64,000 nt of DNA. Source: Warburgia ugandensis (taxonomy: Eukaryota; Streptophyta; Magnoliopsida; Canellales; Canellaceae). The stretch lies in assembly GCA_035236585.1 (NCBI GenBank), contig CP141127.1, forward strand, positions 71,715,495 to 71,779,494. Direction: 5' to 3'. Position numbers and translations under genes: made by a program. Shown here in pieces: positions 1 through 13,492 of the stretch. How positions within the stretch are numbered: the first letter of the stretch is position 1; the number at the start of each line of letters is the position of its first letter. Below the pieces are notes generated by a model. It was given only the letters and a program-made list of their open reading frames with translations, had not been told where the DNA came from and did not search any database.

Positions 1-750
1 ATATTGCAATTTAATTTCTCTCTCTTTTCCCTTTTTATTTTGGTAATTTATATAAGTCTTTGGAAATAGCCGTTAAACTTAGCAAACTTGTTTCCTCATT
101 TCATTTCTTTTCAAAAATAAAATGAAAGCTCAATTACAGAAAAGCCCCTTCATTTCCAGGAACCGCCTTTTTTAGTCCAAATAAAGTTTTATCTTAAGGG
201 CATACCTTCTTTGTGTAGCCACAAAATCAATCCAAGAGGCGAGTTCGAAGCATTTGTCGTTTACCGATCGATGGGTGGTCAATCACTCTGTTGTACACCA
301 AACTTGCAAATCGGATGAATTTCTGTTCTTGTATGCGAAATATTCGATATCAGAATATCAAATAAATATATTATATATGATATGCATTGGCCATATATGG
401 ACCCATATTTTCTCTCCAAGTGATGTCAAAGATATACAATCGACGCATGCGCTTGATCCAACGTCCAGAATCACGCTGCCCCATATCATTTTACCTTTAA
501 TCTCTTGTACTTAAAGTACTTCAATACTAACCAGATGTTCTTAATTTATTTTTCCTTCAAATATCTTGGTGACATTTCTCAAGCTAACAGGCCCCATTTT
601 CATACTGTGGGCCAGTATAGTGGGATAATTTTATAGTCATTTTGGACCATCTAAGCATCTGTCATGAAATGAGATTCAAGATACATCCTGTATGGAAAAA
701 TAAATAAAATTCATTCATATTGGTAGATGCTTGACTTAGGCATTACAATA

Positions 751-781
<31 letters not shown>

Positions 782-3700
782 CGTTGAAAATCAATGTATA
801 ACACACTATAAATAGCCTATCATGGTTAAGGAAACGTTTCAAAATATGGTATCTTTTTTGTTGTACTTCCATTAAAGACGAGATAAATTGAATAGAGAAA
901 ACTCTGGGGATAAAAGGGGGACCCATCTCTTTGATGGTCCAAATTCTCCCTTTTGCTTTGGGTGGGGGAATGGTCAGTGAGCTTGAACTCGCAACCTTTT
1001 GGTCCAAAATCAATAAAGACATTTGGACGAAAGCTGCACGCGAGCAACTGATATGTCAACACATGACGGTGCTGTTTCAAGGAAGTCAAACTGATTTTTA
1101 TCATAACCAAAATGCCTCCAAGATGCACACACTTTAGTCAAGGTGCACCCAGGACCTATATCTTCATCAGACCCGAGCGAGACTGACTACACCGGTTTGA
1201 GTCCCGTCCCTATCTTTATAAATACAAAGAAAGTCAAAATTGATCGATCTCTCAAAATGTTGGAATTCGAAATTGATGAACCAATCCAATGGATAGACTC
1301 GTAATAATCATCCTCAAATCGTTTTCCTCGATTGCAACCGATTAGCGTGCCGCCTGGAATAATAGTTTTAAGGGATGGATATCAAAGATGATTGTGCCAT
1401 CGAACAATGTGGACCATCAGATAGCACAAGCCCCAGACTCTAAAACTCTATTGCAGTAGCTAGGTTAATTACGCTTCATTTTGTTCCTTGATTTTATCAT
1501 GCTTAATTTTGGTGTTTAGTATGTCAGCTGCTTGTGTCATCTTTGAATGCAATTTCTCCCCGTGTAGGATTTCAATATCCTTCCCGTCAAGTCCGTTGTC
1601 CATTTTTGAAAAGTTCTAATGGGAGTTTCCATCACGGTCCAATTGCGTTGGGACCCAATTCATCCCCCGCTCGAGTCACCGGGTCGTCTTACGATGGTTG
1701 ATATAGTCAATGCCACTGAAAGATTTTACACAATAATTATAAGGGGTGCGGATATCAAAATGGAGAGGACATACTCGTCAATTGACAACCTGCTCTTCTT
1801 TCGTTCAGCGGATCACTTTCTAGGTTTTCAAACGTTCAACTAACCCAACATCACATAAGGACATTGCTGTGGGGCCCGTCAAAAGTAATAGGCTTTTGTC
1901 TCCTTGTTCAAACAACTTTTTCCTTTTCCTTCTTCGATGGAAAAAAAAAAACCTACGCAATAATCTTCCGGCTTCTCGGTTCTTCCTCCTCATTGTAGTA
2001 TCGCCCATTCTCGAGTTTGGTTTGGATGAAATGTGCAAAGCACCTTTCCTCTCTTTTGCACTCACAGGTCAAAAGGTCGAAATTTCTCATGCTATTTGCG
2101 GATACTAACTACTGTTAATCTATAAGTCGTACAGAGTTAAGATCGATCTATTACGATTCATTGGTTATATTTGATATTTCGCAAGCTCACCCATCTCGTG
2201 ATCCTAACCGTATATCCGATCTGCACAAGTCAGAATGCGAACTTTGCCAACAATAGCTTAGCTAGAGCAAGGACTTCGCCCGAAATGTTGACGCAGGGAA
2301 AAACGCAGCTTGACCACGGATAATGCTGATTACTAGGTCATCTAATTGCTCCGGGTTCGGCCATCCGTATGTGCCGTCCAACAAGGGAACCTCCTCCCCG
2401 TGGTCCAAACATGTTTAAGAGAGTGATTTGGAGCCCAAGACACTCAGTCAGAACAATTAGATGAATGAGCTAACAAGTTATTAAAGATAGCGTTAACAAA
2501 CTATTACGGACGGAGAAAAAAGGGCGTGCCGGTTTAAGACAAGAAAGTGCATACATTGATCATTTTAATGAAACAACAATTGGTGGTCATTCAAGCAGCA
2601 AATTGGATCGCATGGCTAGAAATATCTGATAAGTCCATATCTCAAGTGGTGACCTGCACGTCGTAGATGAAGATTTCTTCCAGGGGGAAGCTGGGAAAGG
2701 ATGCTAAGAGGACACAACTATGATAGGCACTATATTTAGGTGATCTAAACTGTTTATCTTGTTTGGCGAGCTTTTGTATCAGGTATCACGCCTATCAAAG
2801 GCTTCTAGATACTAGTTTTTTAAATTAAAATTTTCAATATTCAACATTTCAAAGAACAAAAAAAGCACAGCTAAGTCATCTAAACTTAGTATCTAGGCAA
2901 TTTAAGGTGCGAAGAAGATGATGAATGGAGCGAATCAACGAGTACCGTCCTTTTCCGCTTCCCGAAATCATTGTCCATGAAAAATCCGCTTAGATAAAGT
3001 ATAAAACGTGTTTTACGCACTCTGATGGACACCTAACTATGAGAAGCTCGTGGTTGGACTGCATCCTCGTCGATCAAGTCAACATGATCACAACCACGTA
3101 TCTAAGCGACCCATTTCTGCTGTGCTTATTCTGAAACCACATCAACTGAGCAGTCCAAACCACCTCGCAGACAGCAACTTCCTGTTAATCGACCCAAGGA
3201 AAATGTAAAAAGACAGTTGCTGTCATGCTCTTTCCCCGCACCCATTATTTAGGCCCACATGTTGATTTGACAGACCAAAATCGATAAATCTAACAGGTTA
3301 ATGACAAGGTTGCAAGTCATGTGGCTGCTGATTTTACCTGACCAGATGATTCTGACCCTTGATATATGAAAAACGTCATATCAATGGTTTGGCCGTCAAT
3401 CCGAAACCATTGGGACCAAAACCATGTGAACAGCCGAAAGTGACGTATAGGCTATGTTTAAACCTTAGACGATAACACCCCAACAGCCGGGAAACAGGCA
3501 CCCTACATACCATTAATCCTGGCCGTTGATATGATTTCCTAGCTTTCGATATCTACTAGTGCAAAAGACCTGCTAAACGGCGCCTTTAGCATCCAAGAAA
3601 TGGTAATTTTATCTTGCTAAACACTGACAGTCAAAAACTCTTCATAACATGCTGCATTCAACTAACTAAGACACAATTTGTTGGATGCTTTTAATGATAA

Positions 3701-3902
3701 AGTATCAAAGTTAAGAGAATAAGATGAACAGCATGTATCCATGGTATATAAGGCCTAAAATTAAAAAAAAATTATATGATATGTATGTTCTCACACACAC
3801 ATCAGTGGGTACATGACTATATTTATATATAAGCTTACAACAAATGATAATATCGAATATTTTAATTTATAATCCTTTGATAAAGGGAGAATAATAAACC
3901 TA
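1..3902. other. Intergenic DNA, no supportable gene
   Basis: I find no recognisable protein family, RNA gene or element boundary here. The open frames are short, overlap on both strands and show no family motifs. Composition is AT-rich with an AT microsatellite (listed separately). A short stretch near 965-1000 read on the minus strand faintly resembles a tRNA B box, but there is no A box, so it is not called. Confidence 0.5.
753..781. repeat. (AT)n microsatellite
   Basis: Fourteen uninterrupted AT units are visible. It is likely length-polymorphic and has no gene next to it. Confidence 0.95.
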
Positions 3903-3921
3903 TATTAATCTTTACAGCTTG

Positions 3922-4088
3922 CTGCCACGGTAAAAGTTGTCATCATGTGACTTTGAGGTCACGGGTTCAAGGCATGGAAACAGCCTATTGCAAAATGTAA
4001 GGTAAGGCTGTGTACTTTAGGACCTTGTGGTCCTCCCCTTCCATGGACCCCGCATAGGCAAGAACTTCGTGCACAAGTGCTGCCCTTT
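3922..4088 (+). mobile_element. Au-type SINE, copy A, full length
   Basis: This is a tRNA-derived retroposon. The head carries a degenerate A box (gccacggtaaaagttgtcat) and a B box (ggtcacgggttcaag), which would form an internal Pol III promoter. The body follows the Au layout: 'cagcctattgcaaaatg', 'aaggctgtgta', 'ccttgtggtcc', then a 'ctgccctttt' end. It is flanked by a perfect 19-bp target duplication, 3903-3921 and 4089-4107, so both ends are fixed. It sits just beyond the 3' side of a decayed copia element on the opposite strand, probably in its LTR. Confidence 0.93.
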
Positions 4089-4194
4089 TATTAATCTTTA
4101 CAGCTTGAATTATAAGTATATTTGAAAGTTCAATGTTAAATTGATATTGGAGAGAGATTTGTCAAATTGAATCTTGATATGGCTTATCCTGTAC

Positions 4195-5290
4195 ACGCCC
4201 CCTCAAAAGTAAGGTACCATCATGGACATTGATCTTGGAGTGCAATTCGAAATTTTTGTCTTGAGAGAGCCCTTTAGTGAGCGGCTCAGCCAATTGATCC
4301 ACTATGCAAGTGTATCGAACCATAAGATTTTAGTAGCACCATGGGTCATACAAAATAAAAATTAGCCTTCAAATGTTTAGTATGACTGTGAAAAACAGGA
4401 TTGAGAGTCATGAAAGTGGCACTAATGTTATCACAATCCTTGGTAGAAAACCTCCCGACTCTTTGAGCAGCGACTGAATCCATATAATCTCAGAAGCAGC
4501 AGTAGCAACAGGCCTGTACTCAGCTTCAGTAGATATCTGGCTACAATTTTCTGCTTTAAGTTAAACCCCAAAAACATAGGAAAGGCACTGGTTGATTTTC
4601 AGCAGCAGAGTAAGTTATAAGGTCTAGTTTAGAGGACTTGTGAAAAGTAAGACCATAGTTGTTTGTTGACTTGAGATAACGAAGGATTACGTTTCACAAA
4701 AGTCCGATGTGTAACTGTTGGCTTATGCATGAACTGAGACACCTTGTCAACAACAAAATCGATATTAGGGCTTTTCAAGCAAAGATATTGTAAGGCACCA
4801 CGGCTTGTGTATAATGCGCAGCATCATGTAGCATATCGCCAGAGTACACAGAGAGAGGTGGCAATGTTGCAATTACCTTAATCACTTGGAGTCAGCCATG
4901 TTAAACTTGCTTAGTAGATCAATAATATACTTTCTTTGAGACAAAAACACACCATGTGGTGTTCTAGTCGGCTCAACTCCAAGGAAAAAGTGCGCAGATC
5001 GCCAAGGCCATTTAGAGAAAAAGTGCAGCTCAAAGCCTGAATAAGAGAGGAAACAGTGATGGAATTATTTCCTGTGATCAACAAGTCACCAACATATAGT
5101 AAGAAATAGATGAGAACAGACTTATGATTGTAGATAAATAGTGAAGAATCCGTTTTTGAAGCTTGAAAACCTTGACCAAGTTAGAAGGAATGGAGGCGTG
5201 AGTACCCCACCCTGGGGCCCTGCTTAAGGCCATAGATGGACTTCTTAAGAAGGCATGCATGATCAGGTTTTGCTTCATGCATAATGTGCA
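4195..5290 (-). pseudogene. Decayed Ty1/copia pol (RT-RNase H) and 3' end
   Basis: Read on the minus strand, interrupted frames contain copia signatures in the right order. Near 5240-5270 there is KKSIYGLKQ of reverse transcriptase. Near 5080-5150 there is LLYVGDLLITGNN, where the catalytic YVDDLL motif has become YVGDLL. Near 4700-4780 there is SFVV(D)KVSQFMHKPT, and near 4490-4540 STEAEYRPVATAASEI of RNase H. The C-terminal QLAEPLTKGLS block is near 4265. It is followed by a G-rich polypurine tract (gaggggg, about 4198-4206) and a probable LTR start at 4195 (TGTACAGG). Stops and the lost catalytic Asp show that it is dead. The 5' half (gag, protease, integrase) was not found. The LTR on the low-coordinate side, into which SINE copy A probably inserted, cannot be delimited. 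Confidence 0.82.
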
Positions 5291-8200
5291 TCAATGGCTG
5301 ATATTGCTACAACGGAGCTGACCATGATAGTCATTTAACAACTATCATTGCAATTATATATTCTAAAGGTCCTAGAGCTGGCAATGGTGTGAGTCAAGGA
5401 AAATGTGAAAACCAAACCAAGATGTTAACTTCGAGCAATAATAATCTTGAATAAACAACTCCAGGAGAGGTACTAAAAAAATGGACCAAAAACTCATAGT
5501 AGGAACAATTCTGACAACTTTGCATCAATCCTAGTAAATAACTCACTACAAACCCCAAAGAAGTAATGGATAAATTGCACATAACAAAGAAAAAACCTTT
5601 TTGTGAGGCCCCAATATAAAACATAGAAAACCTTGATATAAATCTCAAAAAATTTCCAGAAAACGGGGAACATGCCTACAATATACAAACCCTTGGCTTA
5701 GTATTCGATTCAGAACCAAAAGGCCCAATGATACCATGGTGTCTATGCAAATCCGGACATTTTTCCTTCAAAAACAATTGCTAATACATGATATATGTAG
5801 TACACGTTGTCAATGTTGCAGAGAATGGGTCTTAGAAACAGGAGATCTAGCCTTGCAAATAATCAAAAATGCTTCTCCATCCTTCACAGAAACAAGTTTT
5901 CCATTCATTGATCAAAAAAATGAAATCTCAAATGAAAACTTAGGGCTTTCTCTGGTTCGAATAGGGAAGGGGTTTTCCAGACACGAAAGCGCTCACTTTC
6001 TGATTTCATTTAACCCGTCCAATGGCCCACTTAAGAAACTTTGATTGCCACCTCTACTGCTCTTTACAAACAGGCATGCCATGTAGGTTAAAACCTAACG
6101 GCAGGAAACTCCCTTTCAAATCAGGATATTGCGCAGGGTCAGAATCTAGGGTAAAAATGAAACTTTTCGAAGAATCAACGCCTAAACTAGAATCAACTAA
6201 AGTTTCGTTCATTAGTAAATTAAATCATACTCACGCATCTAAAACAGCCTACTATGGCCTATTCAATGTAATTTTCAGCGTGGACCTCCATAAGGAGACA
6301 TAGTTACCAATGCAAACTGATGCAAAGCCTGACCAAATGAACGATGGGCAACACTTGTTCAATATGGATCAGACCATGTTGGTAGCCGTTGGTCACAACT
6401 TACAAGGGTGTGGACGAACATATACATTTGATCTTTTCGGCCCCTTAATTGAGCGAACATTCTAGATCCTGACGCTTATGTCGCCATAGTCGATCTCATT
6501 CGTCCATTATTTCCAGCTTCCAAAAGGTTTGAGATCGCTGATCCCCAGAAGCGACGCCAAAAACAAAGAAAATGAAAACAAATTAGGGAACACGTCATCG
6601 GGACTTTTTTTATTTTCCAAATCTAAGTGCCTAGTCTGACCATTTCTAACATGGATTTTGTATCTAATCAGGAGTCTTACTATCGTAGCTAGCCCTTCCG
6701 AACCTGGTCCAACAAAAGCAGACGGCATCTGGCTAGCGGTTCTGTTGATCGATCTTGATCAAATGCAATATCGAGCCAACCTGACAATCTCAACCCTCCA
6801 TCTACTGTGGTTACTAATTCACTTGTGAGTACAAATCACCCAGTACTTTTTTTATTCAGTCACGGTATCACGAGGGTGGGAAAAGAAAAGAATATAATTT
6901 AAAAAGATAATAATAAAAATTGCTATTTTGAAGTTCTTGTTCCTATATTTTGTTGGAATCCTTGGAAGGTTAGAGAGAGACCCACCCAATATTACTTTCA
7001 TAACTTTCTTTTGAGAAAAGAATTAAAAAAGGAGGCAGAAAAGGACCACATAGAATCAAACTTTTCAACCCAATTGATTAATACTGGAAGCGTGTTTTGG
7101 TCCTTACGCATGGACCCGCGTGGAGTCCGTGTACCGCAGAAGCCGATGTTTTCACATACATCACGTGGTAATCTAGTAATCTTGGTAATATCACTTCAGT
7201 GGCCTCAAACAAATTAATCAAGTTGGGCACACCCATCGAAGGCCTTAATGGAGCATTTGATGAAAATGATAATAGTCTGCCCCCCTGATTCCTCATTCAG
7301 TTTGGATTATTCACAGTAAGCCTGGTGATCGCGTGTCTTAATTCTCCTAGAACGAGCAATGATAAACTGAGACTCCTAAAACGGGAGATGGAAGATCTGT
7401 ACGGTTCATTTTATTTTCCCTACCTTGTTTGGGCTAGTAGCCAAAAATCGCACCAATATAATGGTTCCAATTAATTCTTTTTTAGTTTTAAGAATCACTG
7501 GTCGCAAATTTTTAGTAAATGTGTCATAGGCTATTATCACCCAGAGGGCTTGGTTTTTACGATCTTGATTGTTTGACTGATAGCTTTCAAGTGGATGTTC
7601 ACCTGCAAAAGTTTGGAATGATACACATTTAGTGGATAAAGTCCCAGTGGTGGATAGTGCGATCTTGGCGTGGGAATCCCTGTCTGTCACAGGTCCCACA
7701 ATATATGGATGGTTCGTGCAGCTTATTATACTACCATATGGTTCATGCAGCTACAACTAGACCACACTTTTAAGCCTCGAATTCAATTTCTCAAAAAGCA
7801 TGATCACGTTTCGGCTGTCGCTGTTTGAACATTAGAAAATGCCACATGAACGTGCTTTGTAGCTGCCAAGTTGTCTTTTGATCGCCCCCAAACGTGGTGG
7901 TGATCAGGGCCGTTGATCCCAGAAGCTACTAGCTGCATATGTGAGTGTGATAATTTTCTTTGGCTATTTTGGGCAATTAAAAATTGAAAAGAAGGATTTT
8001 ATATCATCTAATCTTATTATTATTCCAAGAACTGAATAATGCTTGCTGGAGATGTCATAGCATTGGTACTGATCATTATGCTGTTTTGGGCAATCTCAAA
8101 GCCAAGATTAATAACGTACACGGATCAATGAGGCCATCTAGAATCCAGTTTTCTAACGCAGCCTACAAGTCTATTTGTAGCTTGGCAAAGAATATTACCT

Positions 8201-8312
8201 TTTCTTTGCCTTGTTCAATGAGTATTTGAAAAAACAAAAAGAACCAAAAATAAATCCTAGTTTCCAATCTATTTTCACCAAACATTTAGTCAAAAAAAGA
8301 AGTAGAAAAATT

Positions 8313-8314
<2 letters not shown>
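5291..8314. other. Intergenic DNA, no supportable gene
   Basis: Two overlapping plus-strand open frames (5736-6044 and 6022-6303) are longer than their surroundings. They have no recognisable domain, signal peptide or splice context. Nothing else stands out. Confidence 0.45.

Positions 8315-8368
<54 letters not shown>
8315..8368. repeat. (CT)27 microsatellite
   Basis: A 54-bp uninterrupted CT run. On the minus strand it gives an arginine/glutamate-rich open frame that is an artefact of the repeat. Confidence 0.97.
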
Positions 8369-8371
<3 letters not shown>

Positions 8372-8416
8372 ATACACAAGTGGAGACCAACAAATAAAAA
8401 GGCTCCATTTTGGGGC

Positions 8417-8610
8417 ATATCTATAGTGGCCACCCAATAATTGAAATTTGAACGATGTTTTTGGATGACATTTTTGGTATCCTCCCATCTTTAGGAAAAT
8501 GGGCATCTCTATAGTGGCCCCCCAATAATTGAAATTTGGGGCATTCTATAGTGGGCACCCAAATTTCAAACGGTGTTTTAGTATGACATTTTTGGTATCC
8601 TCCCATCATG
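8417..8610. repeat. Two-copy tandem repeat, about 95 bp
   Basis: The blocks 'ctatagtggccacccaata', 'attgaaatttg' and 'gacatttttggtatcctccc' recur in the same order at about 8419-8495 and 8511-8605. The second copy carries an extra internal partial repeat (8545-8575). It is probably a remnant of a dispersed repeat, family unknown. Confidence 0.75.
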
Positions 8611-9551
8611 AGGAAGGTCTATGAACAGCTTGGATCATGGAGAAAACTCTAAATGAGCCCACTTTTCATTATAATAACAATCATAATTATCTGATCAAGT
8701 TATGCTTTAGGTTACCCCTAATTGACATCTAAACAATTGCCCCATTGCTAAAATTAAGAAATACCCTTTAAATGACTAAACAACCCATGATAGCATTCTT
8801 TAAGCTAGGGAAACTATTTGTACTAACTACTAACTTAAATGGTGGATGTACAACCCAATTTCACCTAAATTTTTGTTTTCTTTTTGAAAGGTGGGTAATT
8901 AAGAAGCTAGATATTGATTTGATCTATAGCAAAGGATACAGAGAGGATGTACATATATTGCAAATTATACGTATAAGGGGGAGTAAGATCTTGATGATGA
9001 TGATGATGACATATAAGGGGGACTTAACCTAATTTCACCTAAATTATCATCTAACAATATTGAGGAATGACATACTTGGATTTATCTTAGTTTAGGTGCA
9101 CTCTACATGCCACTTTGTTGGGAATGACTTATATAGGCCAAGTGCCAAATTCCATACCCATTACATAATTTATCTTATGTTTCTTAACAGGGATCTCAAT
9201 GGATTGGGATATTACGTTGTCCGAGCCAATATCCATGAACAAAGAGAATATTCATGTTAATACATTAGTATGTTCCAATATCTGGTCAAACCTTAGTGAT
9301 TTAGAATGTCAATTTTGGACAAAGAATGTCTATGTTATTTAAATTGCCCATGGATGTCTAAATATCCTCATTGAAGTTGTCCATGCAATGAAAAAAAAAT
9401 AATTAACAACTTAGGCAAAATTGGATCATTTTTAGATATCAAGTTAATGTGGACACATAGTTTCACAATGTACACGGCTTGTTGTTCACTTTTCTCTATC
9501 TCAATAAAAGACTCACTAAACCCTAGCTTATTTTTCTAACCATTTGCATTA
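8611..9551. other. Intergenic DNA, no supportable gene
   Basis: AT-rich sequence with a short ATG repeat (8992-9008). No domain or element signature was seen. Confidence 0.5.
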
Positions 9552-9675
9552 TTTATTGTAATCTCCAAAAAAAAAAAAAAATGTAAAACATATTATTAAA
9601 GGAGGGTGCCAAATTTATATTGGCACCCCTTCCCCACTTAATCATAATCTGTTCTCAAAATTTGATAGAAACCCG

Positions 9676-9790
9676 ATAAAGGGGACAGGAAAAGAGAAAG
9701 GAGAAGAAGGAAAAAGAAAGAAAGGAAGAAGAGAGAGGGAAGAGGAGAAGAGATAGGAGGAAGGAGAGGAAAAGAGATGGGGGAGAAGAT
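9676..9790 (+). repeat. Polypurine tract of about 115 bp in the outer LTR
   Basis: The plus strand is almost entirely A and G here, with only rare pyrimidines. Long purine/pyrimidine mirror-like tracts can form triplex DNA, but no function is shown. Confidence 0.8.
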
Positions 9791-11929
9791 TGCATGCCTG
9801 GAAACCACCCATGCCCGGAAAAGAAAGAAGTGGGGGTTTCTTAATGTCGAAAAGAATGGAGTTGTCGGCAAGGAGGGCTTCTCGGATTTTTTATTTGAGC
9901 TGTTCACCTTGAGCTGCACGAAGAGAGGAGCAAGACCCCTTTGGTTTTACCACGATTGGAGGAGGAACAACATCAAATCAAGGCAAAAACAGTAAGCCCG
10001 TGGTAAGCTGATGTTGGAATTTTACAGGTCATCGCCGGAGATGATAATAGCTCTGATCAATGATCCAAGCAGGTCATCTTCCACAGCTTGCCTAGATGAA
10101 CATAAGCCCCAAGGTGATTAGGAGATCCGAGATCATCTTGACCATCGATCTAAGGGGAACAGTGCGCATGACGTGGATTGAAGTATTTCATCTGAAATCA
10201 ACTTTGATCCAAGCCATCCGAGGGTGTAGGAAGCATGAAAACATGCTCTGAGGTAAGATCTATGAAGCCCTATTCCTAATTTGTTGTATTTTACTAAATT
10301 CATGCGTTTTTATGCTAGATATAGATTTATGGATGATCTAACTATCCATTCCTTAATCCAAACCTAGGATTAGGTAAGTAAGTACTTGATGAAGCCTGAA
10401 ATCAACCTAGATAGTAGATCTAGGATGAAAACCGATCAAACAATCTCAGTCATTCGATCAAGTACTATTCATACAACAACCTTGCTATGTCTAATTGACA
10501 ATCAGACACCATAGATGGGTTCTAAAGTATTGAAATTGTTAGGATATGGCACAAATGGAAGAATCTAGATTGAAATTGACTGAAAAACCTAAACTGTCCA
10601 ATCGGACAATAGAGTAAAAAGGACCTGACACTTCTAATGGATGATCAGGCCTTAGAACTTGATTATATACACCAAATATGAGATGATCCAGAGGAATAGC
10701 AAAGAAGATTGCAAGTGATTGTTAAGAAAAGTGATCTTGACAATTCATCTGATCAGGTACCTTGGGATTGGCTAATCAGAGAGCGATCTGATCGTCAAAT
10801 AGAGGTATAATCATAATGGTATATATATATATATAACACTAAATAAACACTAAAATTAGAAAGATCATTATAAGAATGATTAGAATTGACAATCAGATGT
10901 CAATTATAAGTGTTATGGAGCGATCCAACAGTCAGATTGTCTTTAAACTTCACAAGATGTTAGGGACTAACACTTCATTGATTAAGGGATATAAATTAAA
11001 TGGATTATAACATGGATTGATGATTAAGGACTGTAGATGTTTGTCTAGATATGTAATATCCTTAATTTTAAAGATAAAAATAGGAAATTGTTAAATAAAT
11101 TAAAATAAAAATTTATGGATGAAATTATTTCCTGAAAACATAATAATTAGAAAGTGCTCGTCGATACGAATCCAACGCCACTAAGAACGCGAAAAACGGA
11201 GCTCAAACGAGGGAGTTATGAGCCGTCAAAGTTGTAAGGGCAAAATGGTCTTTTGACAGAAACGTGTTACACAGGGGTCCAAATTGATAACGGCACCCCT
11301 GTCTACACACGTCTCTACCAGTCCGGCGAAATCGCCGGAGAGACGTGGGAAGAGCCGTGTGGGGAAGAGTTTCTCTTCCCCAAGACTCTAAAACCCTATA
11401 TCTATGCTCCTCTAGGAGCCAAAACGCTCCACTTTGAGCGTTTTCCATGAATGATACGCAAAACCCTAGACCTGCAAAAATCTGAAGTTTTCGGCGAGTG
11501 GAGCCCCGGCAACACGAGCAAACCCCGATCAGGCACAAGGTAAGCCTCAAATGCATGTTTTCTGTATTTATTAATTAGAAAATTAATTAGGGAAAGTATT
11601 TAAAAATTAGGAAAAAAATCAGATTTTTAGGAACCTGTGTGCACGCTACTGTTGGAGTGTGATTTCACGGATCAAAACTTGTCCGTTTGAAAATCGCACG
11701 GTCCAACTAGTGCACAAGAGACCCAAGAGCATACCCTTTAAATTTGGGAGTGATCCAACGGTGGAATTGCCCAGAAAACTCAAAAACCAGTACCTAGGGA
11801 GGTTTTTAGGAACTTGGGAAAAATCGTTTAAAAACCATGGTTTTTGAGAAAATTAGTGCAAAAGGAGGGCATAAATGGATTCTAGAGAGAATTCTGAAGA
11901 AAATGGCGCAAAAATCACGCAAAACGGAG

Positions 11930-12200
11930 CTCTGTAGCTCCGCCGGAGGCGACCGGAATCCGGTCGTCTTCTCCGGCGTCGTCAACGGCGTCGGCGCCCT
12001 GGCGCTGACGCCAGGACGCACACGGAGACGCACTGAGGACGACGTCATACGACGTCATCGTCGCACGCGTGCGTCACGGTGCCGAAGAAGCACGGCGCGC
12101 GTCCCGTGCGGCGTCTGCGACGCCGTGCGTCTTCGTGCGCCAGTGTACGCCGGTGTAAACCGGCGGAAAAGAGGCGCCGCCGGTTTAAACCACCTTATGG
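11930..12200 (+). promoter_or_regulatory. CpG-dense block in LTR U3 with ACGT motifs and small hairpins
   Basis: In an otherwise AT-rich LTR this block is packed with CG dinucleotides. It includes repeated GACGTCAT motifs (about 12040-12059), which are ACGT-core sites of the kind bound by plant bZIP factors. Short perfect stems are present (for example 12149-12164 and accaccttatggtggt at 12191-12206). The block is repeated in the 3' LTR at about 18500-18770. Confidence 0.5.
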
Positions 12201-12677
12201 TGGTCCGGCAGGCCCCATTTTAGCGTAGTTTTCACTAAAACTTGATTTTTGGGAGCTAGAGAGGTCCAAATCACGATCCGGAAGAGGCGTTGTGACCGTA
12301 TTGATGACGCGGACCTAGTTTTAACTTAAAAACTTAGAAATGACCACTTTTTATTTAGGAAAATTTTAAAATAGTGATGTGACATGTACAGGTGCACTTG
12401 AATATACCAATTAAAGGGAGTTATTGGCAAGCTAGTGATCTCACACTGAGGTAGGTGACGACAACTAATGTTTTGCCTTGATTTTTAAACCATGTTTAAA
12501 CATAGCATCATGTGTGATTGTGTTTTAAAATGCAATTATTATTTACCGTGGATTTCATGCTACATTGCGTACAGGATGGTTATTCCAAATTGAAATCTTT
12601 TACTGAATAAACTTATTTCAAATGCTTTTACAAGTATGATGTTAATTTGTTATGCTTACTTAGAGACTTATTTCTTA

Positions 12678-12690
12678 TTATATATATAGA
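12678..12690 (+). promoter_or_regulatory. Candidate LTR TATA box
   Basis: The sequence ttatatatataga lies about 1.27 kb from the LTR end and recurs at 19238-19250 in the 3' LTR. As the only strong TATA-like site in mid-LTR, it is the best guess for the Pol II core promoter. This would make U3 about 1.65 kb. Confidence 0.4.
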
Positions 12691-13466
12691 AAATGCATGG
12701 ATTTACATGGAAATGAGAATAGAGGCTTATTAATTTGGTCCTTTGATAGGCTAACCCTAGGATGAGGGGCATGTCTTGGGGATTGCAAGCTATAAGTGCT
12801 CTTGAGTTTTAGCATATACATACGATTTCCGTGTTTTATATTTGATGACGGGTGCTCTCGCCGGTGGGCGTCATGCTTTAGGAGGGATAGGTAGGCCACC
12901 CACCTTCCGAGATTATGATGTGATGAGTTTGTGATATGATAGACACACCGCCCATAGATGGCATTCGGTAGGGGTTTGGTAACATGGATAGTCCACACTA
13001 CCGGTCTGAGCCTTTCCATGGGGACAGACGCTAAGTCTCCCGTTATGGTGTCGACGGGGAGCGGCGGTGGTTGATACCCATGGAGGGTTGCCACTGCAGC
13101 ATGATGGCCCATATTCTTATTATGTGTGCATGTATGATGAGCATGGTTATTGATGATATGCACAGGTGTGACGACACTCAGAGGTTGACTACGTGTACTC
13201 CTGATCAGGGATGTTAGTGCGATGTGATGGGACCCATTACCTTAGGGTGCCCTTATTCTGGATGTATGCTCCATTTTATTGATTCATGTCATGTTTTAAC
13301 TCCGTGAATTTCATGTTTTAGCATATGGAATAAATTGGCATTTATTGAACATGGCATTATGATATCACTATCTTCATAAATGTTAGATTTTTCATCAGTA
13401 TTGTTCATTATTTCTTGCATTTATTACATTAATTGTCTATGTACCTACACAAGCGATAGCTTGCTG

Positions 13467-13492
13467 AGGCATTGCTTTGTTTTGCAATGCCT
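13467..13492 (+). other. Conserved 9-bp-stem hairpin in gypsy LTRs
   Basis: AGGCATTGC pairs with GCAATGCCT around an 8-nt T-rich loop. The same stem occurs in the 3' LTR (20019-20044), in the diverged outer LTR (21997-22022) and in the minus-strand LTR at 63178-63203. Only one loop base differs in the outer copy. It lies downstream of the inferred TATA box and so would be in the transcript. Confidence 0.8.

Noticed and set aside
931-1137. Possible tRNA or SINE head on the minus strand near 965-1000
   Set aside because: Only a weak B-box-like word is present, with no A box, no cloverleaf and no flanking repeats.
5736-6303. Two overlapping plus-strand frames of 102 and 93 codons
   Set aside because: No domain, no homology I recognise, and no splice or promoter context.
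12678-13163. 161-codon minus-strand frame in the LTR, echoed at 63550-63917
   Set aside because: It recurs because the LTR is repeated. It is broken in the 3' LTR copy by small indels and has no domain.
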